Source: Pseudomonadota bacterium
GTDB lineage: Bacteria > Pseudomonadota > Gammaproteobacteria > Steroidobacterales > Steroidobacteraceae
Assembly (NCBI GenBank): GCA_003242275.1
Contig: QGUX01000007.1
Span: forward strand, 1 to 26,812
Reading direction: 5' to 3'
DNA: 26,812 nucleotides
Part shown: in pieces, positions 16,263 to 24,796 of the stretch
How the letters are laid out: every line of letters begins with the position of its first letter
Numbering within the stretch: position 1 is the first letter of the stretch
Program-made: the position numbers and the translations under genes
Notes under the pieces: model-generated
What the model saw: the letters and a program-made list of their open reading frames with translations, nothing else
What the model was told of the DNA's origin: nothing
The model's database searches: none

Positions 16263-18476
16263 TCAGAGATGACCTTCCGACGCCGCCGCGCCGCCCGCTG
16301 ATCCCGCGCCGGCCTGCTGTGCGGCATAGGCCTGGCGTGCCACCTCGACCAGGTGGACACGGATCTGCTCGATCTGCTCATCGGTGAGCAGGTCGTCCCA
16401 GGCCGGCATGCCACGGCTCTGCAGCGCGCCGTCACGCACCACGGAGGCGAAGGCCGAAGCCTCGCGGATCAGCGGCGAGCGGCGCAGGTCCGGCACCGGG
16501 GAGGGCACGAAATTGCTGTGGCAGCTGCCGCAGTAGCCGCCGAACAGCACGGCGCCGGCGGCGATGTCGGCCGCGGATGCGGTCTGCACCGGCGGCTCGG
16601 GAATGGGCGGCGGCGGCGGCAGTTCCGGCGGCACCGGCACCTCGCCGCCGTCGAGGCGGAACACGAGGATGCGGTTGTCGTTGCCGCGGCGCGAGGCCAC
16701 CTTGTCCGGCGTCCACATGGTCCAGCCGCCACCGCCGGTGCCGGCCAGCACGGCGATGTACTGCACGCCGTCGACGGTGTAGCTCATCGGTGCGGCCACG
16801 ATCGAGGTGCCGGTGAAGATCTCCTTCAGCAGCCGGCCGCTGGTGTCGTCGAAGAAGCGCAGGTGGCCGTCGATGCTTCCCTGCACCACCAGGCCGCCGG
16901 CCGTGGACAGCACGCCGCCATGGTCGTTGAACGAGGGATAGCGGTGCTCCCACACCACCTTGCGGGCCACCGGGTCCCAGGCCTTCAGCGAGGCATGGAC
17001 CTCGAGGCTGGGCAGCGTGCGAAGGTAGGCGGGATTGGCCAGCGCCTTGAACGGCGGCGCCAGTTCCTCGGCGCGCACCGGTCCGGTGACGAAGGACACC
17101 TGGAAGCCGCCGGACATCTGTCCCTGCACGCGCGGGCGCGGCTCGGTCGCGGCCAGCATCATGCCGCTGTGGATGGCCGGGATGTACACCAGCCCGGTCT
17201 TCGCCGACAGCGACATGGGATTGAAGTTGTGGCCGCCCGCGCCCGAGGGGAACACGATCACCGGCCTGCCCTTGGTGTAGTCGGCCTCCGGATTGATGAT
17301 GGGTCGGCCGGTGGCCAGATCGACGCCGTTCGACCAGCTCGCATCCACGAACTCGTCCGCGGCCAGCAGCTCCCCGGTGACGCGGTCGTGCACGTAGAAG
17401 TAGCCGTTCTTCGACGCCTGCATCAGCACCTTGCGCCGCTCGCCGTTCCAGTCGAGCTCGGCCAGCATCAGGTGCGGCGTGGCGTCGTAGTCCCACTGGT
17501 CGCCCGGCGTCTGCTGGTAGTGCCAGGCGTATTCGCCGGTGGAAGCCTTCAGCGCCAGGATGGAGGCCAGGAACAGGTTGTCGCCGCCGGCGGGGCTGCG
17601 CAGCGTGGGGCTCCACGGCGAGCCATTGGCGGTGCCGAAGTACACCAGGTCGCTCTCCGCGTCGTAGGCGAAGCCGTCCCAGGCATTGCCGCCGCCCCCC
17701 CAGCCCCAGTCGCGCTTCGGGTCCCAGGTCTTCACCGCCATCTCGAGCGCGGGATTGTCCTGCGGCTTCGCGGGATCGGTGGGCACGGTGTAGAAGCGCC
17801 ACTTGAGCTCGCCGGTGTCGAGGTCGTAGGCGCTCACATAACCGCGCGTGTCGAACTCGGCGCCGCCGTTGCCAATCACCACCACCGAGCCGGCCACCTG
17901 CGGTGCGCCGGTGATGGAATAGGCCAGCTGGTGGTCGGCGATGGTGTCCACCTCCCACAGCACCTTGCCGTCGCGCGCATCGAGCGCATAGAGGATGCCC
18001 TCGAAGGAGCCCACGTACACCTTGCCCTTCCACACCGCCACGCCCCTGTTGACGATGTCGCAGCAGGAGCCGCGCGCGTTGCGCAGCTTCAGTGAGGGCG
18101 TGAACTCCCACAGCAGCTCTCCGGTGGCGGCATTGAGCGCGTAGACGCGCCCGGCCACGCCGGAGGTGTACATGACGCCGTCCACCACGATGGGCGTGGC
18201 CTGCATGCCGCGGTTGGTGCCGGTGCGGTATTCCCAGGCGAAGCCCACGCGCGCGACATTGTCGCGGTTGATCGCGTCCAGCGGCGAGTAGTGGGTCTTG
18301 CCGGCGTCGCGGCCGGTGGTCAGCCACTGCCCCGGCTCGGCCTCGATGTTGGCCAGCCGCTCGGCGTCGACCCGGCCGGTGGGCTGCACCGCCTCCGGCG
18401 CGCGTTTGCAGGCCGCAAGTGCTGCCAGGGTGGCGACGGCCAGGACCAGGCCCGCCCGAGAGCGTGTGGAACCCAT
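16263..18476 (-). CDS. PQQ-dependent alcohol dehydrogenase with C-terminal haem c domain (lipoprotein)
   Basis: Periplasmic quinohaemoprotein alcohol dehydrogenase, 737 residues. The N-terminus carries a lipobox ending LAAC (Cys23), so the protein is predicted to be a lipoprotein. The eight-bladed PQQ propeller (about 45-620) shows the vicinal disulfide CysCys (138-139, RGSCCDIVN), metal ligands by homology at Glu207 (GGAEFDTRGYVSAYD) and Asn284 (GTANGSPW), and the catalytic Asp329 in GDQWDYDATPH. A proline-rich linker (PPELPPPPPIPEPP) leads to a cytochrome c domain with CGSCH and a likely Met ligand in SRGMPAWDD. Asp331, two after the catalytic Asp, resembles the lanthanide-binding Asp of XoxF. 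No PQQ synthesis genes are nearby. ATG 18476 has GGGGGATT upstream. Confidence 0.93.
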   Translation of the reverse strand: MGSTRSRAGLVLAVATLAALAACKRAPEAVQPTGRVDAERLANIEAEPGQWLTTGRDAGKTHYSPLDAINRDNVARVGFAWEYRTGTNRGMQATPIVVDGVMYTSGVAGRVYALNAATGELLWEFTPSLKLRNARGSCCDIVNRGVAVWKGKVYVGSFEGILYALDARDGKVLWEVDTIADHQLAYSITGAPQVAGSVVVIGNGGAEFDTRGYVSAYDLDTGELKWRFYTVPTDPAKPQDNPALEMAVKTWDPKRDWGWGGGGNAWDGFAYDAESDLVYFGTANGSPWSPTLRSPAGGDNLFLASILALKASTGEYAWHYQQTPGDQWDYDATPHLMLAELDWNGERRKVLMQASKNGYFYVHDRVTGELLAADEFVDASWSNGVDLATGRPIINPEADYTKGRPVIVFPSGAGGHNFNPMSLSAKTGLVYIPAIHSGMMLAATEPRPRVQGQMSGGFQVSFVTGPVRAEELAPPFKALANPAYLRTLPSLEVHASLKAWDPVARKVVWEHRYPSFNDHGGVLSTAGGLVVQGSIDGHLRFFDDTSGRLLKEIFTGTSIVAAPMSYTVDGVQYIAVLAGTGGGGWTMWTPDKVASRRGNDNRILVFRLDGGEVPVPPELPPPPPIPEPPVQTASAADIAAGAVLFGGYCGSCHSNFVPSPVPDLRRSPLIREASAFASVVRDGALQSRGMPAWDDLLTDEQIEQIRVHLVEVARQAYAAQQAGAGSAGGAAASEGHL

Positions 18477-18522
18477 GACGAATCCCCCGAAGTTCGTGTG
18501 GCTGTAGGATCATTATGACCGC

Positions 18523-19890
18523 ATGAACCCGCTTCCGGACAGTCATTCGGGCCTCGCCGCGCGCGACCTGGCGGTGCTGTGGCACCCGTGCACCCAGATG
18601 AAGGACCACGAGCGGGACATGCCGCTCATTCCCATCGCCCGCGGCGAGGGGGCCTGGCTGGTGGGCACCGACGGCCGCCGCTACCTGGATGCCATCAGCT
18701 CCTGGTGGGTGAACCTGTTCGGGCACGCCAATCCCGTCATCAGCGGCGCCGTGGCCGCGCAGCTCGCAAGGCTCGAGCACGTGATCTTCGCCGGCTTCAC
18801 CCACGAGCCGGCGGTGGAGACGGCCGAGGCGCTGCTGCGCGTGGCCCCACCGGGGCTGGCGCGCTGCTTCTTCGCCGACAATGGCTCGGCCGCCATCGAG
18901 GTGGCGGTGAAGATGAGCTTCCACTACTGGCGCAACCTGGGCTACACGCAGAAGACGCGCTTCATCACCCTGGCCAACAGCTACCACGGCGAGACCCTGG
19001 GCGCGCTGGCGGTGGGCAATGTCGCCCTCTACAAGGACATCTACGCGCCGCTGCTGATGGATGTGATCACGGCGCCCTCCCCCGACGCCTACGAGCGCGA
19101 GCCGGGGGAGACCCCGGCCGACGTGGCGCGGCGGCAGATCGCGGCCATGCGCCTGCTGCTGGAGCGCCATGCCGGGGAGACCGCGGCGGTGATCGTCGAG
19201 CCGCTGGTGCAGTGCGCCGGCAACATGCGCATGTACGACCCGCTGTACCTCACGCTGCTGCGCCAGGCCTGCGACGAGTTCGGCGTGCACCTGATCGCCG
19301 ACGAGATCGCGGTGGGTTTCGGCCGCACCGGCACGCTGTTCGCCTGCGAGCAGGCGGGCATCACGCCGGACTTCCTGTGCCTGTCGAAGGGACTGACCGG
19401 CGGCTACCTGCCGCTGTCGGCAGTGCTGACCACGCAGCAGGTGTACGACGCCTTCTACGACGAGTACGAGAAGCTCAATGCCTTCCTGCACTCGCACAGC
19501 TACACCGGCAACCCGCTGGCCTGCGCCGCGGCGCGGGCCACGCTGTCGCTGTTCGAGCGCGAGCCGGTGCTGGAGCGCAACCGCGGACTGGCCGCGCACA
19601 TGGCGCGGGCCACCGCGGCGCTGGCCGATCATCCGCACGTGGCCGAGGTGCGCCAGACCGGCATGATCCTGGCCATCGAGATGGTGAAGGACAAGGCCAC
19701 TCGCGAAGCCTTCGACTTCCGCGAGCGGCGCGGCCTGGCCGTGTACCGCCACGCGCTGGAGCGCGGCGCGCTGCTGCGGCCGCTGGGCAACGTGGTCTAT
19801 TTCATGCCGCCGTACGTGATCACGCCGGAGGAGATCGACCTGCTGGCCGACATCGCGCGCACCGGCATCGAGGCCGCCACATGCGCCTGA
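18523..19890 (+). CDS. bioA: adenosylmethionine-8-amino-7-oxononanoate aminotransferase
   Basis: PLP enzyme of biotin synthesis that converts KAPA to DAPA with SAM as amino donor. The 455-residue protein has the BioA-specific HPCTQMKDH (21-29) and SSWWVNLFGHAN (59-70), plus the general class III features ADNGSAAIEVAVKM, SYHGETLGALAVG, Asp260 in IADEIAVGFGRTG and the PLP lysine K289 in LCLSKGLTGGYLPLSA. It is divergent from the PQQ dehydrogenase with a 46-base gap. A three-codon frame ATG ACC GCA TGA (18515-18526) ends across the bioA start codon. The 3' end overlaps rsmE by ten bases. The bioA-rsmE pairing is known from other Gammaproteobacteria such as Pseudomonas. Confidence 0.96.
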   Translation: MNPLPDSHSGLAARDLAVLWHPCTQMKDHERDMPLIPIARGEGAWLVGTDGRRYLDAISSWWVNLFGHANPVISGAVAAQLARLEHVIFAGFTHEPAVETAEALLRVAPPGLARCFFADNGSAAIEVAVKMSFHYWRNLGYTQKTRFITLANSYHGETLGALAVGNVALYKDIYAPLLMDVITAPSPDAYEREPGETPADVARRQIAAMRLLLERHAGETAAVIVEPLVQCAGNMRMYDPLYLTLLRQACDEFGVHLIADEIAVGFGRTGTLFACEQAGITPDFLCLSKGLTGGYLPLSAVLTTQQVYDAFYDEYEKLNAFLHSHSYTGNPLACAAARATLSLFEREPVLERNRGLAAHMARATAALADHPHVAEVRQTGMILAIEMVKDKATREAFDFRERRGLAVYRHALERGALLRPLGNVVYFMPPYVITPEEIDLLADIARTGIEAATCA

Positions 19891-20648
19891 CGCGCGTGTA
19901 CCTGCCGCCACCGCTGGCCACCGGCGCGGCGGTGACGCTGCCTTCAGGCCCCGCGCAGCACCTGGTGCGCGTGCTGCGCCTTGGGGAGGGCGACGCACTG
20001 CGCGCCTTCGACGGCACCGGCGGGGAATACGAGGCGGTGATCGAGGCCGTGCGGCGCAACGAGGGCACCGTGCGCATCGGCGCGCATCACGCCATCGAGC
20101 GCGAATCGCCGCTGAACATCACCCTGCTGCAGGGCATCGCGCGCGGCGAGAAGATGGACCTGGTCCTGCAGAAGGCCACCGAGCTGGGCGTCAACCGCAT
20201 CGTCCCCGTCACCAGCCTGCGCAGCAACGTGCGGCTGACGCGCGAGACCGCGGCAGCCAAGCGCGAGCACTGGCAGGGCGTGGTGGCCAGCGCCTGCGGG
20301 CAGTGCGGGCGCAACCGGCTGCCGCAGGTGGTTGAGCCCGTGGACATGGCCGGCGCCGTGCAGTACGCGGCGCAGGGACTGAAGCTGGTGCTGGTGCCGG
20401 ACGAGGAGGCCCGCGACCTGCGCACGCTGCTGGCGCAGGCGGCCGCGAAGGATGCCACGGCCCTGCCGCCCATCACCCTGCTGGTGGGACCTGAAGGCGG
20501 CTTCGATCCCTCGGAACTGCGCGTGGCGCGACTGGCAGGCTTCACGCCCTGCGTGCTGGGACCGCGCATCCTGCGCACCGAGACCGCGGCGCTGGTGGCG
20601 CTGGCGGCGCTGCAGTACGCGGCGGGCGATCTTGCCGCAGCGGAGTGA
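19881..20648 (+). CDS. rsmE: 16S rRNA (uracil-1498-N3)-methyltransferase
   Basis: SPOUT-fold methyltransferase that methylates U1498 of 16S rRNA. The 255-residue protein has an N-terminal PUA-like domain (RVYLPPPLATGAAVTLP, AQHLVRVLRLGEGD) and the C-terminal knotted SAM-binding segments LLVGPEGGFDPSEL and LGPRILRTETAALVAL. EKMDLVLQKATELGV in the middle is highly characteristic. The start ATG at 19881 lies inside the end of bioA, so translation is probably coupled. It is convergent with the chemoreceptor gene, separated by hairpins. Confidence 0.96.
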   Translation: MRLTRVYLPPPLATGAAVTLPSGPAQHLVRVLRLGEGDALRAFDGTGGEYEAVIEAVRRNEGTVRIGAHHAIERESPLNITLLQGIARGEKMDLVLQKATELGVNRIVPVTSLRSNVRLTRETAAAKREHWQGVVASACGQCGRNRLPQVVEPVDMAGAVQYAAQGLKLVLVPDEEARDLRTLLAQAAAKDATALPPITLLVGPEGGFDPSELRVARLAGFTPCVLGPRILRTETAALVALAALQYAAGDLAAAE

Positions 20649-20654
20649 GCGATC

Positions 20655-20693
20655 GGCCGCGGACGCGGCCACGCGACCCGGCCGGCGGCCGGG
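20655..20693. terminator. two hairpins between convergent rsmE and the chemoreceptor gene
   Basis: GGCCGC/GCGGCC with a four-base loop (20655-20670) and CCCGGCC/GGCCGGG with a three-base loop (20677-20693) fill most of the 51-base gap. Both are fully GC and lack a T-run. They resemble the pair at 16187-16246 in arrangement. Confidence 0.5.
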
Positions 20694-20699
20694 CCCGGC

Positions 20700-23051
20700 T
20701 CAGAATTCCTTCCAGACCTGATCGCCCGACGCAGCCGCGCTGGCGATGGCGGTGGTGCGATCGCCCGGCCTCGCCGCCGCGCGCTCGCGCAGGCCGGACA
20801 GCGCCTTGCCCGACCAGGGACGTCCCGGACCGCGGCGCTCGATGCCGCCAGGCGCCCCGGACTGCGGCCCTTGCCCGGGCGCCGGCGCGGCCTGGGCGAC
20901 TGCTGTCCCGCCACCGACACGGTAACGCTGGATCAGCGTGTTCAGGCCGCGCGCCTGGTCGGCCATGGCCTGGCTCGCGGCCGAGGCCTGTTCCACCAGC
21001 GCCGCGTTCTGCTGCGTCAGCTCGTCGAGCTGCAGCACCGCCTTGTTGACCTGGTCGATGCCGGCCGACTGCTCCTGGCTGGCCGCGGTGATCTCGGCGA
21101 CGATGTCCGCCACGCGCTTCACCGCCGCCACGATCTGCTCCAGTGTCTCGCCCGAGCGCGCCACCAGCGTCGAGCCGTCGTGCACCTTCTGCACGCTGTC
21201 CTGGATCAGTGTCTTGATCTCCTTGGCCGCCGTCGCCGACCGTCCGGCGAGGTTGCGCACCTCGGCGGCGACCACGGCGAAGCCGCGACCCTGCTCGCCG
21301 GCGCGCGCGGCCTCCACCGCGGCATTGAGCGCCAGCAGGTTGGTCTGGAAGGCGATCTCGTCGATCACGCCGATGATGTCGGCGATGCGGCGCGAAGCGC
21401 TGTTGATCTCCTCCATGGCCTGCACGGCCTGCGCGACCACCACGCCGCCCCGCTCGGCCTGGCTGCGCGCCTCCACGGCAAGCTGGTTGGCCTGGCCGGC
21501 GTTGTCGGCGTTCTGCTTCACCGTGCTGGTCATTTCCTCCATCGAGGAGGCGGTTTCTTCCAGCGAGGAAGCCTGCTCCTCCATGCGCTGCGCCAGCGTC
21601 ATGTTGCCCTGGGTGATCTCGTCGGCCACGCGGCTGACCTCGCCGGCGGCGCTCTTCACCTGCTGCACCATGCCGGCCATGTTGGCGGCGAGCTGGTTGA
21701 TGCCCGCGGCCATGCGCTTCATCAGGCCCGACTTGCCCTGGGCGTCGATGCGGCGGTCGAGATGGCCCTCGTTGACCGCGTCCACCAGGCCCTGCACCTC
21801 CTCCACCACCTGCGCCATGGTGTCGGTGAGGCCGTTGACCACCGAGACCAGCCCGGCCGAAAGGCCGGAGCGTCCCTCCACGCTGATGCGCCGGTCGAGG
21901 TTGCCGTCGTTGACGGCGCTGACCAGTGCCTGCACTTCCCTGCCGACGGCACTGATGTTGTCGAGCAGGTCGTTGATGCCGGCCGAGAGCTTCTTCAGGA
22001 AGCCGTCCTTGTCCTCCAGGCGGATGCGCCGGTCGAGGTCGCCGGCCAGCGCCCGCGCGACGATCTCCTGCACTTCATTCTCCACCGCCACTTCCTGGGT
22101 GCGGTCCACCCACTGCACCACCGTGCCGATCCGCCTGCCGTCCGGGGCCACGATGGGATTGGCGATGAAGCGCATGGTGCGCGAGCCGATGGTGAACTGG
22201 GACTGGAAGGTCGTGGTCAGGTTGTCGAGGATCCGCCGCTGGTGGGCGGCGTTCCTGTGGAACAGGTCGATGTTCGACCCCACCAGCTTCGAGGCGTCGA
22301 AGTCGGGCAGGGAGGAACGGAAATCGGCCTCGTTGGCGGCCATCAGCTCGGCGGCCGCGCGGTTCATGTAGATGATGTCGTGGTTCTCGTCGGCCACCAT
22401 CACGCTGGCCGTGGTGGCATCCAGCGCCTGGCGGATGCGCGAGTTCTCCATCGACACCGCGCGCTCGGCCTCGGCGCGCCGCGCGGCCTCCTCCTCGAGT
22501 TCCAGCTCGCGCGTGCGGTCCCGCCACTCCACCACGGTGCCCACGCGCCGGCCCCTGGCGTCGAACACCGGGTTGGCGGTGAGCTTCATGCGGCGCGGCC
22601 CGATGCGGATGTCCGAGGTGTACGTTCCCGTCAGGTTGTCGAGGATGGCGTGCTGGTGGGCGTGGTTGCGATGGAACCTGTCGATGCTCGATCCGATCAG
22701 CCGGGTGGCGTCGAAGTCCGGCATCCATTTCCGGAGGTCATCCTGCACCGCCAGCATCAGCTCGCGGCCCGTGCGGTTCATGTAGACGATGTCGTGCTTC
22801 TCGTCGGCCACCATCACGTTGACGCTGACGGCATCCAGCGCCTGCTGCAGGCGCTCCTCGGCACCCTGTTCCTGGCGCAGCAGCTTCAGCGACAGCACCG
22901 CGAGCCCGAGCCCGGCTGCGAGGATGACGAAGTCGGGGATTCCATGCCTCCCATGGAAGACCGGCGCCACGGCGAATGCGCCGATGCCCAGCAGCAGCAC
23001 CGCCATCAGGTACTGGCGCTGCATCGGGCTCAATTTCTGGTGGATGTTCAC
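20700..23051 (-). CDS. methyl-accepting chemotaxis protein with duplicated PAS and HAMP-like repeats
   Basis: Chemoreceptor of 783 residues. Two membrane segments (about 13-31 and 39-57) are joined by a loop of only a few residues, so there is no periplasmic ligand domain. Two PAS domains (about 70-180 and 207-318) are near copies, both containing VMVADE, PDFDA, FHRN and ILDNLT. Three HAMP-like repeats (about 330-470) share LDRRI spacing. The signalling tip is intact: [20 protein letters not shown] (564-583), flanked by methylation-type helices. The C-terminus is a flexible tail ending VWKEF, fitting the CheR/CheB docking pentapeptide. The GTG start at 23051 has GGAG six bases upstream. Sensing is likely cytoplasmic, perhaps redox or haem; the ligand is unknown. 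Confidence 0.94.
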   Translation of the reverse strand: MNIHQKLSPMQRQYLMAVLLLGIGAFAVAPVFHGRHGIPDFVILAAGLGLAVLSLKLLRQEQGAEERLQQALDAVSVNVMVADEKHDIVYMNRTGRELMLAVQDDLRKWMPDFDATRLIGSSIDRFHRNHAHQHAILDNLTGTYTSDIRIGPRRMKLTANPVFDARGRRVGTVVEWRDRTRELELEEEAARRAEAERAVSMENSRIRQALDATTASVMVADENHDIIYMNRAAAELMAANEADFRSSLPDFDASKLVGSNIDLFHRNAAHQRRILDNLTTTFQSQFTIGSRTMRFIANPIVAPDGRRIGTVVQWVDRTQEVAVENEVQEIVARALAGDLDRRIRLEDKDGFLKKLSAGINDLLDNISAVGREVQALVSAVNDGNLDRRISVEGRSGLSAGLVSVVNGLTDTMAQVVEEVQGLVDAVNEGHLDRRIDAQGKSGLMKRMAAGINQLAANMAGMVQQVKSAAGEVSRVADEITQGNMTLAQRMEEQASSLEETASSMEEMTSTVKQNADNAGQANQLAVEARSQAERGGVVVAQAVQAMEEINSASRRIADIIGVIDEIAFQTNLLALNAAVEAARAGEQGRGFAVVAAEVRNLAGRSATAAKEIKTLIQDSVQKVHDGSTLVARSGETLEQIVAAVKRVADIVAEITAASQEQSAGIDQVNKAVLQLDELTQQNAALVEQASAASQAMADQARGLNTLIQRYRVGGGTAVAQAAPAPGQGPQSGAPGGIERRGPGRPWSGKALSGLRERAAARPGDRTTAIASAAASGDQVWKEF

Positions 23052-23283
23052 GTTCGCTCCGCAAGTTCCTGTTCATGCTTCCCTGCGCACCGATCCGTGA
23101 TGCAACATCGACCTCCGGGGACCGGAAGCCTCGCAGGCCGGATTTGACCGCATGGAAAGGCGCGCGACGGAGTGCTCCGCTCACAATTCGCAGAACGGAG
23201 CCCGGCGATTCAGGGATACCCCTAAGTCGAAGGGTGGCGGATGGTCGCGCTGCTACGTAGTTTCCGAAGGTGCGCCGATGTGG
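23052..23283. other. intergenic region upstream of the chemoreceptor gene
   Basis: This 232-base gap separates the chemoreceptor from the upstream hydrolase gene, so the receptor probably has its own promoter. I found no convincing sigma-28 or sigma-54 promoter on the minus strand. A weak six-pair stem GCTCCG/CGGAGC lies at 23172-23199. No gene is supported here. Confidence 0.4.
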
Positions 23284-24282
23284 TCAGGATGTGCCATCAG
23301 CGGGCCCATCCTGCCAGCGGACTTCGAACAGCACCGGACGATGGTCCGATCCCAGTGACGGACCACGCTCGCGCCTCGTGATCACCAGCGGCTCCGTGCA
23401 CAACGCGAGGTCGATGGGAATGGCCAGTGGCGAGCGGCTGAGCCAGGTGGGTGCCCAGAATGCCGATGTGCCGCGGAACGCGAGGCCGTGCGCGAACAGG
23501 TTGCGCACCGGCGCGGACCACGGCGTGGCATTGAAATCGCCGGCGACGACCATGGGCCCGCTTCGCCCGGCGGCCATGCCGGCCAGCGCCGCGAGCTGGC
23601 GGTCCCGCATGTGCGCCCGGCGGGCATCCAGCGGCGGCGGCGGATGCATGCCGACGAACAGCAGCCGGCGCCCTTCGTGCATGAGGTGCGCGCTGGCCGA
23701 AGGCAGGGACGCACCTCCCGGCTCCAGCACCTGCGGGTCCTCCAGCGGCACGCGGGACAGCAGCGCCAGCCCGAACCGGTCCGGACGCGGATGCACCACG
23801 CGATGGGGGTAGCGCGACGCCAGCGGCTCCAGCGCGGCGGCCCAGCGCGCATCCACCTCCGCGAGGAACACGATGTCCGCGTCCACCGCCGCGATGTAAT
23901 CGACCACGTCCTGCCTGCGCTGGTTCGAATTCAGCACGTTGAAGCTCAGCACGCGCAGCGGGATATGCCCGGCCAGCGGCGGATCGGTGAGCACGTGCGG
24001 CGCCTGCGCCAGCCCCGCAACCAGCGCGCCGTTGACGAGCGTGGTCAGCACCGCGAACTCGAGCACCAGGCGTTGCCTCCGCCACCATGACCAGGCCATC
24101 GCGGCACAGCCGGCCGCGAGGTACTGCCAGCGGAAGTGGCTGGCGAGGTCAAGCAGCCAGTGCCAGGAGCCCAGCAGTCCCAGCCACGAGGGCACGAGCG
24201 CCGCCACGAAGAGGACGCAGGCCAGCGTGCGGGGCGCAGTCCTGGCGTTCGCGCGCGGTCCGGCGTCCGGGACTTCGGGCAT
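23284..24282 (-). CDS. membrane-anchored endonuclease/exonuclease/phosphatase family protein
   Basis: EEP-superfamily hydrolase, 332 residues. Three hydrophobic helices at about 18-38, 50-66 and 74-93 precede the catalytic domain (about 108-325). Active-site residues of the fold are present: Asn115 (LSFNVLN), Glu142 (FLAEVDARW), His213 (GMHPPPP), Asp249 and Asn251 (AGDFNATPWS), Asp290 and the SLGSDHRPV motif with Asp313-His314. The membrane-plus-EEP layout is common in proteins of unknown substrate, which could be a nucleic acid, phosphoinositide-like lipid or other phosphodiester. With three helices the catalytic domain probably faces the periplasm. The ATG is ten bases after the chpC-like stop, so it looks cotranscribed with the chemotaxis genes. 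Confidence 0.88.
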   Translation of the reverse strand: MPEVPDAGPRANARTAPRTLACVLFVAALVPSWLGLLGSWHWLLDLASHFRWQYLAAGCAAMAWSWWRRQRLVLEFAVLTTLVNGALVAGLAQAPHVLTDPPLAGHIPLRVLSFNVLNSNQRRQDVVDYIAAVDADIVFLAEVDARWAAALEPLASRYPHRVVHPRPDRFGLALLSRVPLEDPQVLEPGGASLPSASAHLMHEGRRLLFVGMHPPPPLDARRAHMRDRQLAALAGMAAGRSGPMVVAGDFNATPWSAPVRNLFAHGLAFRGTSAFWAPTWLSRSPLAIPIDLALCTEPLVITRRERGPSLGSDHRPVLFEVRWQDGPADGTS

Positions 24283-24292
24283 CCCGGCGCTT

Positions 24293-24787
24293 TCAGCCGA
24301 GGTCGGAATCGCCCGGCAGCGGCTCGGTTTCCCTGGCGATCATCTCCTCGAGCCGGTCGAGGTCCGGCACCAGCGGCCGCTCGTCCAGCAGCAGGATCTG
24401 GCAGGCCACCGGGCTGTCCCCGGGGAATTCGCGCGTGGCGTCGAGCTTCACGAACTCGGGCGAGATGCGCACCAGCTGCGGGAAGCCCTGCGACAGGATG
24501 GCGATGGCGCCGCCACCGAGCGATTCATTGAGCGCGTTGAGCACCACCACGCGCGAGCGCGAGGTCGGGGGCGCCACGTCGCCACCGGCACAGCCTTCGA
24601 AGGACACCAGCGGCACGCTGCGGCCGTTCCACTTGATCATGCCCAGGTGCCAGGGCGGCGCGCCGGTCATCTCCTGCGGAGCCTGCCAGCCGACCACCTC
24701 GGCCACGCAGCCGCGCGGCACCAGCAGCCGCTCCTTCTCGAGTGGCACCATCAGTCCATACAGTTCCGCGGGGCGGTCGCTGCTCAT
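24293..24787 (-). CDS. chpC: CheW-like protein, ChpC type
   Basis: CheW-domain adaptor, 164 residues, that couples a receptor to a CheA-type kinase. The sequence runs ELYGLMVPLEKERLLVPRGC, VAEVVGW, PPWHLGMIKWNGRSVPLVSFE and later RVVVLNALNES and ILLLDERPLVPDL. The length and this pattern match the ChpC adaptor of the Pseudomonas Pil-Chp system rather than flagellar CheW or PilI. The start has a GAGGAAGAG ribosome site, and the gene follows the ChpA-like kinase after nine bases. In P. aeruginosa a CheB-like chpB lies between chpA and chpC; here there is no room for it. The assignment rests on motif pattern and position. Confidence 0.85.
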   Translation of the reverse strand: MSSDRPAELYGLMVPLEKERLLVPRGCVAEVVGWQAPQEMTGAPPWHLGMIKWNGRSVPLVSFEGCAGGDVAPPTSRSRVVVLNALNESLGGGAIAILSQGFPQLVRISPEFVKLDATREFPGDSPVACQILLLDERPLVPDLDRLEEMIARETEPLPGDSDLG

Positions 24788-24796
24788 TTCTCTTCC

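Noticed and set aside
16432..19998. Very long minus-strand open frame (about 1188 codons)
   Set aside because: It is a shadow of the PQQ dehydrogenase, bioA and rsmE in another frame; its product is Arg/Ala/Gly/His-rich low complexity without family motifs. High GC leaves few stop codons.
20871..23147. Plus-strand open frame of about 758 codons opposite the chemoreceptor
   Set aside because: Composition is His/Val/Leu/Gly-rich shadow sequence; the minus-strand receptor has full domain motifs.
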